This document shows, piece by piece, positions 25,320 through 34,571 of a stretch of 64,000 nucleotides of DNA; position 1 is the stretch's first letter; every line of letters starts with the position of its first letter. The notes beneath the pieces are model-generated. The model worked only from the letters and a program-made list of their open reading frames with translations. It was not told the DNA's origin and searched no databases. A program made the translations under genes and the position numbers. The stretch comes from Episyrphus balteatus (taxonomy: Eukaryota > Arthropoda > Insecta > Diptera > Syrphidae), in NCBI RefSeq assembly GCF_945859705.1, contig NC_079137.1, forward strand, positions 70,206,277 to 70,270,276, read 5' to 3'.

Positions 25320-25977
25320 GGTAAGCGGGGGTACATTTGACACCGGGGCACATTTGACTTTGCGTTTTTCGGTATGATCGTGCCCTTAATTAACAATAGT
25401 TTGGATGAAGAAAGAAACTTAGTTTGATTTAAAGAAATTTTGCGAAATTTCGAAGTCTTTCATTAACTTTTCGCGGAGTACCACGTGTTTTCTGTATTTC
25501 TGATCTATAAAACAGTTTGTTTTAATGGTGAATCAATATTTTGATAGCACTAAGCTTAAAATTAAGTAAATTAAAACCAGCTTTGTAAAAAAATAGTATT
25601 AGTTATTGATCCTTCGGGGCACCTTTGACTTTTGCAATGTGGGCCCAGTTTTACGTTGATTTTGGGGAATTATATATTAAATAAATTATTTAAAAATAAA
25701 TCGACGTCGATTAATTTTGATTAAGATTTAAATGAAGAGATTTTTTGAAATATTTTATGGTTTTTTGTTTTTTCTTCTTCTTTTTAGAAAATAAATTTTT
25801 AAATTTTTTTTTCGTTATATTGTTTAGTAGATTGTTTTAAACCAAAAATATTTTTCACACAATGTGGGGTTTAATCCACCATTGTCAAATGTACCCCTTT
25901 TAAAGTCAAATGTGCCCCGGTCCCGGTCGAAAATACAGACCTTTAAAAACTAAGTGTCAAATGTACCCCTTCTCCCC
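25320..25977. mobile_element. Non-autonomous inverted-repeat element, ~658 bp
   Basis: The left end reads GGTAAGCGGGGGTACATTTG, then ACACCGGGGCACATTTGACTT. The reverse complement of the right end reads GGGGAGAAGGGGTACATTTG, then ACACT and, further in, ACCGGGGCACATTTGACTTT. The ends therefore match over about 25 bp with four mismatches, followed by a second matching block. A third GGGGCACCTTTGACTTT word lies inside at about 25616. The outer flanks are TAA and TAC, so a TA target duplication is possible but not certain. No transposase is present; it is a MITE-like element. Confidence 0.7.
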
Positions 25978-26129
25978 TACAAGGAATCAAAATGAGAGAA
26001 ATAATTCTCATTACCATCATAAGTTTTCTGCTACCGAACTATGCCTTTAAAAATGGAACTGCAAACATTACAGTTTCTATTTTGTGTGTAATGTTATAAA
26101 AATAATACTCAATTTTTGAAATAAAAAAA

Positions 26130-26480
26130 TATTTTTTGAATCGTTATAAACGGTAGATACCTGCCATAGGACCGTTTTTTTAATTTCAGAATTTTTCGTG
26201 TACGACTAATACGATTTCAACGAAAATTTTTGAACAAAAGCGTTGTAGTAGCCGAAATATTAAAATTTTACATAATTTTCAAAAAAAAAAACATTTTTGG
26301 ATTTTTAAATATTAAAATTTTTTTTTGAAAAATCAATTTTTTTTGAAAACAGGTTGATGAATTATTTGAAAACTTTGTTTTTAAGGGTTAACTTATTATT
26401 TTTTTTTAATGGCATACCAACTTTTTTTTTTGAAAAATTTTAGAAAATTTGTATATAACCTATAGGTACATATAAATTTT
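26130..26480. repeat. Dispersed repeat copy B (paired with 18650-18985)
   Basis: It contains GATACCTGCCATAGGACCG plus a T run, CAACGAAAATTTTTGAAC, TGAAAAATCAATTTTTT, GAAAACAGG and AATGGCATACCAAC, collinear with the 18.4-kb copy. It is diverged by substitutions and indels. Class unknown. Confidence 0.65.
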
Positions 26481-28069
26481 TTATTTTTACTTTTTATTTT
26501 TTTTTCTGAAAGTTCCTTTTTATGGAAGAAATCATTTTTCCATGATGACTTGTGCTTAGCTGTGCAGTGATTAGTTAATTTAACACATAAAATTCAATTA
26601 ATTTACAAAAATCAGCTCGATTGCAGTCTGATTTCATTTACCAAAATTTTCATACAAATTACTCTTAAGTAATTTTTTTCCATTAGAAAATCTCAAAATT
26701 ACAAAGATGCAATATAAATCCCATCGAAATAGAAAAAAAAAAAATCTCCAAACTATTTAATGCTTAAATTCAATCTTCTTCCAATCTCCCAAGTGCATTT
26801 CACTTCAAAAGCTTTTAAATTAATTAAAATTAATAAACGTGTGATGTGGCGGAAAAGATGTTGTTGTTTTATATAGAATATTGCAGAACACACACAACAG
26901 AGAAACTTTGTTCTATCAAAACCAAACTCATTGGGGAATTTTATTTTATGCAGCAATATGCGCTTGCTGAAATACCCAAGTGACACTTTCATTAATCCTT
27001 TGCACAGAACAAAAAAAAAAAAAAAAAATAAAGGATTCTGTCAAGCCTCCTACTGTGTATATGTCTGAGCCATTTTAATAGCTCCCCTGTCAATCTAGGG
27101 ATTTTTTTTCAATTTTTTATTTCTTTTTCTTCCTTTTGGTTTTGTATCCTTTTTTTTAATTTGTTGTTTCATTACATTTATAGTTTTTCTCTTGTTTTTT
27201 TTTCTTGTGTTGTTACTCTTTACATCGTTGACACTTTGAATGACACTTTTGAAATTATGTATGGAAGGAGGGTGGTAAGGACATACTTCAACTATACAAA
27301 AAAAATAATCACAACTACTATTTTCTGTATCCTTCCATCTATGATGATGATGGGTTATCTCAATTTAAACAAATTTGTTCATTTATGATTGTTTATGTCA
27401 CGAAATCAATTTAGAAACATACCAATATTCTTTCGTAAACAATTTAATATTCACCTTTTCATGTCACTTACATGCACACTACACTTTCATGTGGAGAAAT
27501 TAAAAAAAAAAAAAAAGGACGAACGATATTTTTTCATGTTAACCTCAAAATGAAATATAATTTTTTTTTTGTCTTTAGTAAAAGTTAAATTAAAATCCTT
27601 CCCGCTGTGTTTTTGTGCGACTCGCAACAGCAGACATTATTATACAAGGATATATGAAAAAGTCATATACATTTTTGTATACACATTTTAACTTTATTAT
27701 GATGTTGTTTGGACCCAAGGATTTACCTGTGGGTGAAAGTTAACTAAAAATACATTTATATAAAAATATAAAAGAAAGAAAAAAAAAACACCACAGAAGT
27801 AGAAAAAAGAAAATATTGTATAGGGAGTTACATCCTGAAATGAAAATGTCCATCAGAATGTCCAAAAACCACTTAAGAAAGCTAAAATTATATTTTTTTT
27901 GCTGCTTGGTATGTCTTTGTTTTGACTATGATGTTGGGACATCAGCATTTTGTTTTGTTTTTCGTTTTTATGCTGTTACAGCAGTCTGTGAATGAAAGGA
28001 CATCGCAGGTTGGATAAGTTAGAATGGGGGGAAAAATTAAATCTATGAAAATAAACAGGAAGGTTATAT
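26481..28069. other. AT-rich intronic sequence, no gene seen
   Basis: Poly-A/T runs (for example about 27011-27028) and scattered AAGGA words. Nothing else was recognised. Confidence 0.55.
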
Positions 28070-28890
28070 TTTTTAGGGTAAAACTTTTTACTTGCTCAAT
28101 AGGGCAAGTATTGGTTTCGTGTAAAAAAAAAAATTCGAGGTTTTAATCAAAACTAACATTACGATGATGGAGAAGCCCAAAAAAGTGGGTTTCGTCATGA
28201 CGTCCGTCGGTCTGTGCGTCGGTGCGTCGGTGCGTCGGTGCGTCGGTGCGTCCGTGCGTCCATCTGTACAAGTAGCTACAGCCTAAACGAGTGGACGGAT
28301 TTTCTTGAAATTTGGTATGGATGTTTTTTTCGTAATTTCCAAGGTTGGTTTTTTTTTGTTTTTTAATATCTCGCTTAGAACGTATACCTCCCATACAAAA
28401 TTTTCGAGTTATTGCAATTTTATCGAAAACGGCTCTAACGATTTCGATTAAATTTAGCACACGTAATGCTGTATATAGTTCTAACATAACTGCGTTTTTA
28501 GTTTTTCTCAAAAAATACGGATAGTGGAAATATGGTCTTTATATTTTTTTAAATCGCGGATGTCGGCTCTTCCCGTACATTATTATGGAGTTATTGCAAT
28601 TTTCTCAAAAATGGCTCTAAGAATTTTGATAAAATTTTGCATACGTTATATTCAAAGTAATTGCAGTAAAACTGCGTTTTTAGTTTTTCTCAAAAAAGTC
28701 AAGTCAAATAAAAAAAAATTTTATTTAACTAACATTTGGCCTCCAAGCCGGCTCTTCCCCTACATCAAACAAATTTCTTAAAAATGTATATAGAGGCAGC
28801 TCTAATAACCTACAAGTAAGCTAACATAAAAGTGCTTTGAACTGCAAGAGCAAGTACGTGCGGCCCCAGTCGTGCATTTTATTTTTTTTG
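28070..28890. repeat. Dispersed repeat element with GTGCGTCG microsatellite and internal ~180-bp duplication
   Basis: The left part carries a small hairpin ACTTGC...GCAAGT (28090-28110). A run of about six GGTGCGTC units follows at 28205-28260, then CCATCTGTACAAGTAGCTAC, AGCCTAAACGAGTGGACGG and TTGAAATTTGGTATGGATG. The body contains two related blocks about 180 bp apart (28411-28515 and 28592-28697), each running from TTGCAATTTT through GGCTCTAA to ACTGCGTTTTTAGTTTTTCT. The right part ends near GTACGTGCGGCCCCAGTCGTGC. The long minus open frame at 28143-28511, rich in Arg-Thr-Asp, is a product of the microsatellite. This looks like a family member of an interspersed repeat; its class is not recognised. 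Confidence 0.65.
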
Positions 28891-30585
28891 GGAACAAAAA
28901 AAAAAACTTACACCAACTGTCAAATCTTTTATTTGTGCGAGGGTTTTTTTTCGTTGTTGTTTTTTGAAACAGTGAAGACTATCATGATTGTAACATCAGG
29001 TAACAAAAAGTTTTAATTTATTTTTTTCTTCCTAAATCGAGCTTTCAGGAGAAATTCATTTTTTCATTAAACTTTTCTTCAATGCCGCTTTCAAATTTTT
29101 TTGTAGTCACAATAATTAATGTCCTTAATGCTTGTAGGTACTAAACTGTTTTTTTAGAAGAAAAAATTGTAGAAAACCATGTAAAACGTTAAAATATGGT
29201 TTTTTATATGGTTTGTTCTACATGATCTCAGAAAGTACTCGTACTCAACTGAAATGTTCATATTTTGTTTGTTATAGGTAGAAGTATTAAGACTATATTT
29301 TCTTTTTTAATTGTAAAGGTTTGAAAAGGCTTATAACCAGCGGATAAGCACGATGCTTTTAACGATACCCTTTTGCTAAATGATGATGAGTAGTTGAAAT
29401 GCTGTGAGAGAACAAAAATATCTGAGTAAACAAAATACTATTTCTAACCTATCTTTCAGAAGACAAAGCTTCCTTAAAGTTTCTTTAAAGCTTCGTTGAT
29501 ATTTTTTTTTAAACTTTATATAGACATTTTTATAAAATTTTCCTAAAAGCAATATACCAAATTTCGTAGCACAACTTTTTCTTCTCAATTTGTTATTTGA
29601 TAACCACATGACCCAATTTTCATAAACCCTTCAAACAGTTCCTAATTTAACATTATTCACAAAACTACCACAAACTTTTTTGAAAAAAAAAAAAAAAAAA
29701 TACTTAGCTCTATAATTTCATTCCTTTTTATTCACACGAAAAAACTTAAATTGAAAAAAATAAAAAAAAAACACTTTTTTTTTAATTAACTTGAAAGGCA
29801 AATTATTATTTATTAATGTCCCCATATCATTTTCCTATTTTATTATTTAAAAAAAAACCTCTCTTCCCCTCATAAAGAAACATTTAAAAACTGAAAAGTA
29901 ATTAAGCCTAAAGGGACGTATAGTAACGTTCATAAAGCTCCAATTTAAACCCGCAACATTTTCACACAGCACAGCATATTACTACAACAGTGGGGTTAAG
30001 TTGCATATAAAATATATATACGAGTAGGTATATTTAAAATGTTCGCGGTACTTTTGTGAAAAGCCTCCTCTCACATTTCAATGGACAGTTTTTTTTTTTT
30101 TTTTTTATTTTCTGTCGTATAGTAATTTGAAACAACACCCCTTTTCTGTTTTATATCAAAAAATATTTTTGTAAGGGTAAAACAATTCTCCCCCACAACA
30201 ACAACAACAACGGTATGCCATGGAATTTGTCTTGTGTTGAAATGAGAGTGAAAAAAAGGGTGTGTTTTTGTGGAAGTGTCACCAACCATAACATTGAAAA
30301 CTATACAATATTTTTTTGTTCTATTTGTAGGAATTTTCGGTATAATTTAAAGGGGTTTCAGTTTCTTTAACGTTAATTGAAAATAGAAGAAATTTTCAAG
30401 CATAAAATATGTGTTGAAAAATTAGCACATAACAAGCATTAAGGGTTTTTAGATTAAATATTTTAAAATCTCTTTTTGAAAAGGGTTGGAGGTCTAGGAA
30501 TGGAGTTTAAGTATTTATGACCTCGTAAAACTTTTAATTTTATTTCAATTTCGTTTAAATAAAAGAAAAATCAAATAAATATACA
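28891..30585. other. AT-rich intronic sequence, no gene seen
   Basis: Poly-A/T runs (29683-29700, 30089-30107) and a CAACAACAACAACAAC tract near 30196-30210. No supported gene. Confidence 0.55.
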
Positions 30586-30589
30586 ACTA

Positions 30590-31760
30590 AAAAATGTTAC
30601 GTATACGCCATGCGATCCATTGTTTTTTTTTTTTATTTTTCAATACTTTGATAGGTACGAAGAATTTGCAAAGTGAATTAATTGTTATTTTTTAGAATAT
30701 AAAATTAAATAAATAAAAAAACATCTATAAAAAATAAAAAAAAAAAAATTGCCAAGCGCTTCTCTATTTTTTGAATATACATAAATGAGAAGGATATATT
30801 TTATGTATGAAATAGTTTTAAAAAGGTAAAAAATAATTGAATTAAAGAAAGAAAACAAAATTCAAAAAAAAAAAAACTGTAAAAAGGTTACTCATACGCC
30901 ATACGTTTTTTTTAATTTATCTTTTTGATCTATAAGGTGAATAATTTTGATATATTTGACAATTAACAAAAACATAAAAAAATAACAGAAGAAAAAACTT
31001 ATAACAAAAAAAACTAAAAAAAAAATACTCATACGCCGTACATTTTTTTCATTTTTTATAATTTGTTAGTGAATACATTTGAGAATTAACAAAAACACAA
31101 AATAAAATAAATAAAAATGAAAACAAAATTAAAAATAATGAAAAAGGTCACTCATACGCCATACATTTTTTTTTGTTATTTTTTTTTTAGTTTGTTGGTG
31201 AATAATTTTTATATATTTCAGTCTTAACAACAACATAAAACAAAAAAAAAAAAAAAAATAAAATAAAAAAAAATAAAAACAAAAATTAACAAAAATAAAA
31301 AGGTTACCTACTCCATACATTTTGTTGTATTATTTTTTTTTAATTTGTTACTGAATAGTTTTTATATACTTGAGACTTAACAAAAACATAAAATAAAAAA
31401 ATAAAATAAAAAAAAAAAAAACAAAATAAAAACAAAATTAAAAAATTTATATTAAAATTATCACTCATACGCCATAAATTTTTTTTATTATTTTTTTTTT
31501 TTTTAATTTGTTGGTGAATAATTTTTATATATTTGAGTCTTAGCAACAACTTAAAATAAAAAAAAAATAAAATAAAAAAAAATAAAAAAAAAATAAATAT
31601 TATGTTTTTTTTTAAATTTGTTGGTGAATAATTTTTATATATTTGAGAATTAACAAAAACATAAAATAAAAAAATAAAATAAAAAAAAAAAAATAAAAAC
31701 AAAATTAAAAATAATAAAAACGGTTACTCATACGCCATAAATTTTTTTTTTATTTGTTAC
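30590..31760. repeat. CTCATACGCCAT tandem array, ~120-160-bp unit, next to the exon
   Basis: (A/T)CTCATACGCC(A/G)TA or close variants occur at about 30602, 30889, 31027, 31149, 31302, 31463 and 31725. Each is followed by a T-rich tract, TTTGTTGGTGAATAATTTTTATATATTTGAG and AACAAAAACATAAAATAAAAA-type A-rich sequence. At least seven units are visible, some fused or missing the keyword (for example about 31600). The array ends roughly 90 bp beyond the exon's 5' splice site, so it forms the very start of the downstream intron in the transcript. Confidence 0.85.
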
Positions 31761-31844
31761 CTAATTTTTTTCATAAGATTTTTGCATAATGTATAGAATA
31801 ACATATATTTTTGTTTGGTAAAATTGTTGTTAATAAAAAAAAAA

Positions 31845-31851
31845 ACTCACC
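31845..31851 (-). promoter_or_regulatory. 5' splice site of the bru3-like exon
   Basis: On the minus strand the exon ends AGCAAGG and the intron begins GTGAGT followed by a T run, a close match to the metazoan U1 consensus. Placing the cut here leaves one base of a Gly codon, which fits the KGCAFV continuation known in CELF RRM2. The intron downstream runs to the window edge (at least 31.85 kb). Confidence 0.9.
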
Positions 31852-31976
31852 CTTGCTGGCGCCGTCCGGTCCACGTAGTATGGTGCACTCTTCAATTGTC
31901 CCAAACGCATTAAACAATTGTCTTACATCCTCTTCCGTTTGCTGCTTACTTAGCATACCAACAAACAGTTTACGAT
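31851..31976 (-). CDS. bru3: Internal exon of a CELF/Bruno-family RNA-binding protein (first half of RRM2), bruno-3-like
   Basis: This 126-nt exon reads, on the minus strand, two bases completing a split codon, 41 whole codons and one base of the next codon. The peptide starts RKLFVGMLSK, which contains the RNP2 strand LFVGML of an RRM. It continues through helix alpha-1 (EEDVRQLFNAFG) and strand beta-2 (IEECTILRGPDG) and ends ASKG, where the RNP1 octamer KGCAFVKF of this family would begin. CELF proteins have three RRMs and bind GU/U-rich RNA to regulate splicing, translation and decay. The combination GMLSKQQ...FNAFGTIEECTILRGPDGASKG is typical of the CELF3-6/Bruno-3 branch. In CELF1/2 and Arrest/Bruno-1 the equivalent positions are GM(I/L)(S/N)KK and VLRD or SLSRG types. 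If the preceding exon ends in G, the split first codon is Asp, giving the family's usual EDRKLF. A TGA lies four codons upstream in frame, so the exon cannot extend that way. Neither neighbouring exon is in the window. The exon call is strong; the bru3 assignment is from family memory. Confidence 0.9.
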
Positions 31977-31990
31977 CTGCATATTGTCAT
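31977..31990 (-). promoter_or_regulatory. 3' splice site of the bru3-like exon, pyrimidine-poor
   Basis: On the minus strand the sequence ATGACAATATGCAG immediately precedes the first exonic bases AT. It supplies the obligatory AG and gives the right reading phase for a split Asp codon. There is no recognisable polypyrimidine tract in the preceding ~40 bases, which is unusual for an acceptor ending an intron of at least 32 kb. The site was chosen because the reading frame meets a TGA just upstream and the RRM homology starts just downstream. Confidence 0.75.
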
Positions 31991-33090
31991 CCAATTGTTG
32001 TACGCCAATTCCATGTCCATGAGAATGATGTTGAAGTTGTAGAACCGAGCGAATGTAAAAAAGGACGAGACGACGATATACCGCCACCACCATCACCATC
32101 ATCAATAACATTGAAACGAACAACAACAAAATCCATACGAAGCATCATTGCAAAATTGCAATTTTGTCGATTGTTTTTAATGTTTTTTTCGTTGTTGTTG
32201 TTGTATGTTATGTTGTTGTTATTGTTGTAGAAAGGACAATGTGGTGACAGGGTTTTTGTTTTTTTTATTAGATGTCGTAGTTGTACCATTTGCGTATGTT
32301 ACGGGGCATCATCCAATGATACAACATCCAGTTGTATAGTATCCCCATTCAATTGAATTGAATTGACCAACAAAATTGGTTGGGGTTTTTTGATGGGGCA
32401 ATATAGTAGTAGAGTTGTTGTATTAAATCCCACAGGAGAGATTGAAGGGGTTTTACGTGTGTTTCCACATCCAAAGCCAGTTAAGTGATGATAGTGACGA
32501 TGACGATGACATCGGACAGCAGCAAAATACAACATCGATGATGATGTTCGTGTTGTCATTACGAGTTGTTGTTGTTGTTGTTTTTTGTTGATGTTGATGT
32601 GATTTACATTCCGTAGAGTAGAAAGTAGATGGAAGATATGTGTGTGTTTTTTATTTTTGTGTTGTTGCCAAAAATGTAGATCAGGTGGACAGGAAGTAAA
32701 TCGATTTCGTTGAACAGGACCATATTACAACACACACACAGATTTTTTTTTTTGTTTTATTATAGAAGCGAAGATAGAAAGAGATGAAAATAAAAAAGAA
32801 AAAAAAGAGACACAGATATAAGATACTATTAATTGTTGTTGCAATTATATTTAATTGTGCTAAATAATACAAATACACACACACATAAGCATACATTAGT
32901 TTACGTACACGAGTATAGTATTTTTTCATTGTTTTTTGTTTAACATTTATATTTTTTTTAAATTTAAAATCAATAAACAAAAAAATAGAAAAATTTTGTT
33001 TTTATATCAAAATGCAAGAAAATAAGGATAAGGTACATACAATCACATAATTAAGGAGGTTTTAGCTCTCATGGAAATATATATCATTTT
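31991..33090. other. Upstream flank of the exon: complex intronic sequence with triplet and dinucleotide repeats
   Basis: Segment 31991-32560 is noticeably less repetitive than the rest of the window. It contains GATGATG, CACCACCATCACCATC and GTTGTTGTT tracts, plus two long minus-strand frames (31987-32289 and 32299-32559) that are low-complexity and not in frame with the exon. From 32640 on it reverts to AT-rich DNA with (CA)n near 32731-32740 and 32877-32885. Intronic regulatory sequence is plausible; coding is not supported. Confidence 0.5.
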
Positions 33091-34571
33091 TTCATTTTAA
33101 AAATTGTAAAAATTAATGTTTTTGTCTGTACGTTCCTGCATAAAGCCTAGAATACTTATTTGATTTTAATGAAATTTCTTGAAGACATACGTAAAAATGT
33201 GGCGATAAACATAGGCTTATTTTTTAAATTTAAATAATCAGTATATCATCCTAAATAGCAGTTTTTAGAACTTTTGTTCAAAATGTATAAATTTACTTTT
33301 AAGATACTTAAAAAACCTTATATTTATGACTGACTTTCCTAATTCATTTTATTTTTAGTTTAATGACAAATTAAACGTTTATACTTGAGTTCTTAGACGT
33401 TTTACTCGAATCATATTGGCTTTTTGGGATCAATTACAGATTTTACTGTCTCTTCGAAAAAAAAAACACCCGTTTACCTAAATTTTTTTATGAAAACTCG
33501 TTATTCTTGCTTTCTATCCCAAAGTCAATGTTCTTACCAAATTTCATTAGGGTGACCAATCATTTTAGTTTTCACTAAAAAAAAAAACACCCTTTTAACC
33601 ATGATATTTTAATAGACACTTTAGATTCTTGTTTCGAATCTTAAAAGTAACCTAATTACTGAATTTCAATAGGGTTCTACTAATATTACTCTAGTATGAC
33701 ACACTTTTTCAAATATACATATATTTTCTCTACCTCTAAAAAAAGCACCCTTTCACACTAAAAAAATTTAAAAATTTCTTTTATTCGTAATTCCCATTTG
33801 AAAGCGAACACATTTAATGAATTTCGTAAGGGATTTTCCCTATTTCCCAAAAAAAAAAACACCTTTCACCTAAAATATTTGTATAGACTGTTTGGGTTCT
33901 TGGTTTCTGTTATAAATGAAACATTTTTATCAAATTTCATTGGTGTAAGAAATTTTTCCCAGTTTTTGTGGTACTAATTCCGAATTTCATCATTTCTGAA
34001 AAAAAAAAACACCCTTTCATTCAAGATTCACTTTAAAAATTCTTAATTCTTATACCAAACAAAACTTTTACACCAAATTTTAAAAATTTATAAAATGTAA
34101 GTCAGCTGTTATGATACCTTTCGCATACATAACTCAACCCATAAAAAAAAAACACCCAATCCTTTATCCCTGCTTTATCTAAAACCTTCATCCCGAATTT
34201 CATCAGTGTAGCATGTTTTTCACAAGGGTTTCGGATATATTTTACCTGAGTGTAACAATTTTTTTTTATTTATTGATTTTATGTATTATTTTACCTGTAC
34301 TATAAAAAAAAAATACTCAAGTTTTCATTGTAAAAACTGTAAAAATGAATGTTTTTGTCTATACATTCCAGCTTGTAGCCTACAATACTTATTTGATTTT
34401 GATGAAATTTTTTGGAGATATACAATAAAGTCTGGCAATGAACATAGGCTTATTTTTTATATTTAAAAAATCAGGAAACAATCCTAACAGCGGTTTTTAA
34501 GACTTTTGTATAAATATTCTCCCAATAGACTATAAAAACCTTATAATTATGACTGACTTTCTAAATTCTAC
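33091..34571. repeat. Compound repeat: ~250-bp direct repeats flanking an AAAACACCCTTTCAC array
   Basis: Blocks 33091-33350 and 34321-34570 are collinear direct repeats. Shared words include AATGTTTTTGTCT(G/A)TAC, AATACTTATTTGATTTT, ATGAAATTT, AACATAGGCTTATTTTTTA, CCTTATA and TATGACTGACTTTC. Between them an A-run followed by CACCC(T/G)TT recurs at about 33470, 33580, 33745, 33857, 34005 and 34146, with CCAAATTTCAT-type words between. That gives six units of about 110-165 bp. The TCTGTAC...AGCCTA...GATTTTGATGAAATTT block resembles the 28.26-kb repeat, suggesting one superfamily. Confidence 0.75.

Noticed and set aside
28143..28511. 122-codon open frame on the minus strand
   Set aside because: Its Arg/Thr/Asp-rich C-terminal part is the GTGCGTCG microsatellite read in one frame, and the rest lies in a dispersed non-coding repeat. 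No domain or splice support.
31340..31702. 120-codon minus frame rich in Phe/Leu/Lys/Asn
   Set aside because: Generated by the poly-A/T-rich CTCATACGCCAT tandem array; repeats of the same peptide follow the array period.
30590..31760. CRISPR-like array
   Set aside because: Units are long, A/T-rich, irregular and eukaryotic intronic; no short identical repeats with unique equal-length spacers.
31811..32230. 139-codon plus-strand open frame overlapping the exon
   Set aside because: Antisense shadow of the CELF exon and its flank; the second half is low-complexity poly-Thr/Leu from repeats.
31987..32289. 100-codon minus frame just upstream of the exon, possibly an exon extension
   Set aside because: It is not in the exon's reading frame, is dominated by Asn/Gly/Asp runs from triplet repeats, and the exon's own frame has a TGA four codons upstream of the RRM start.
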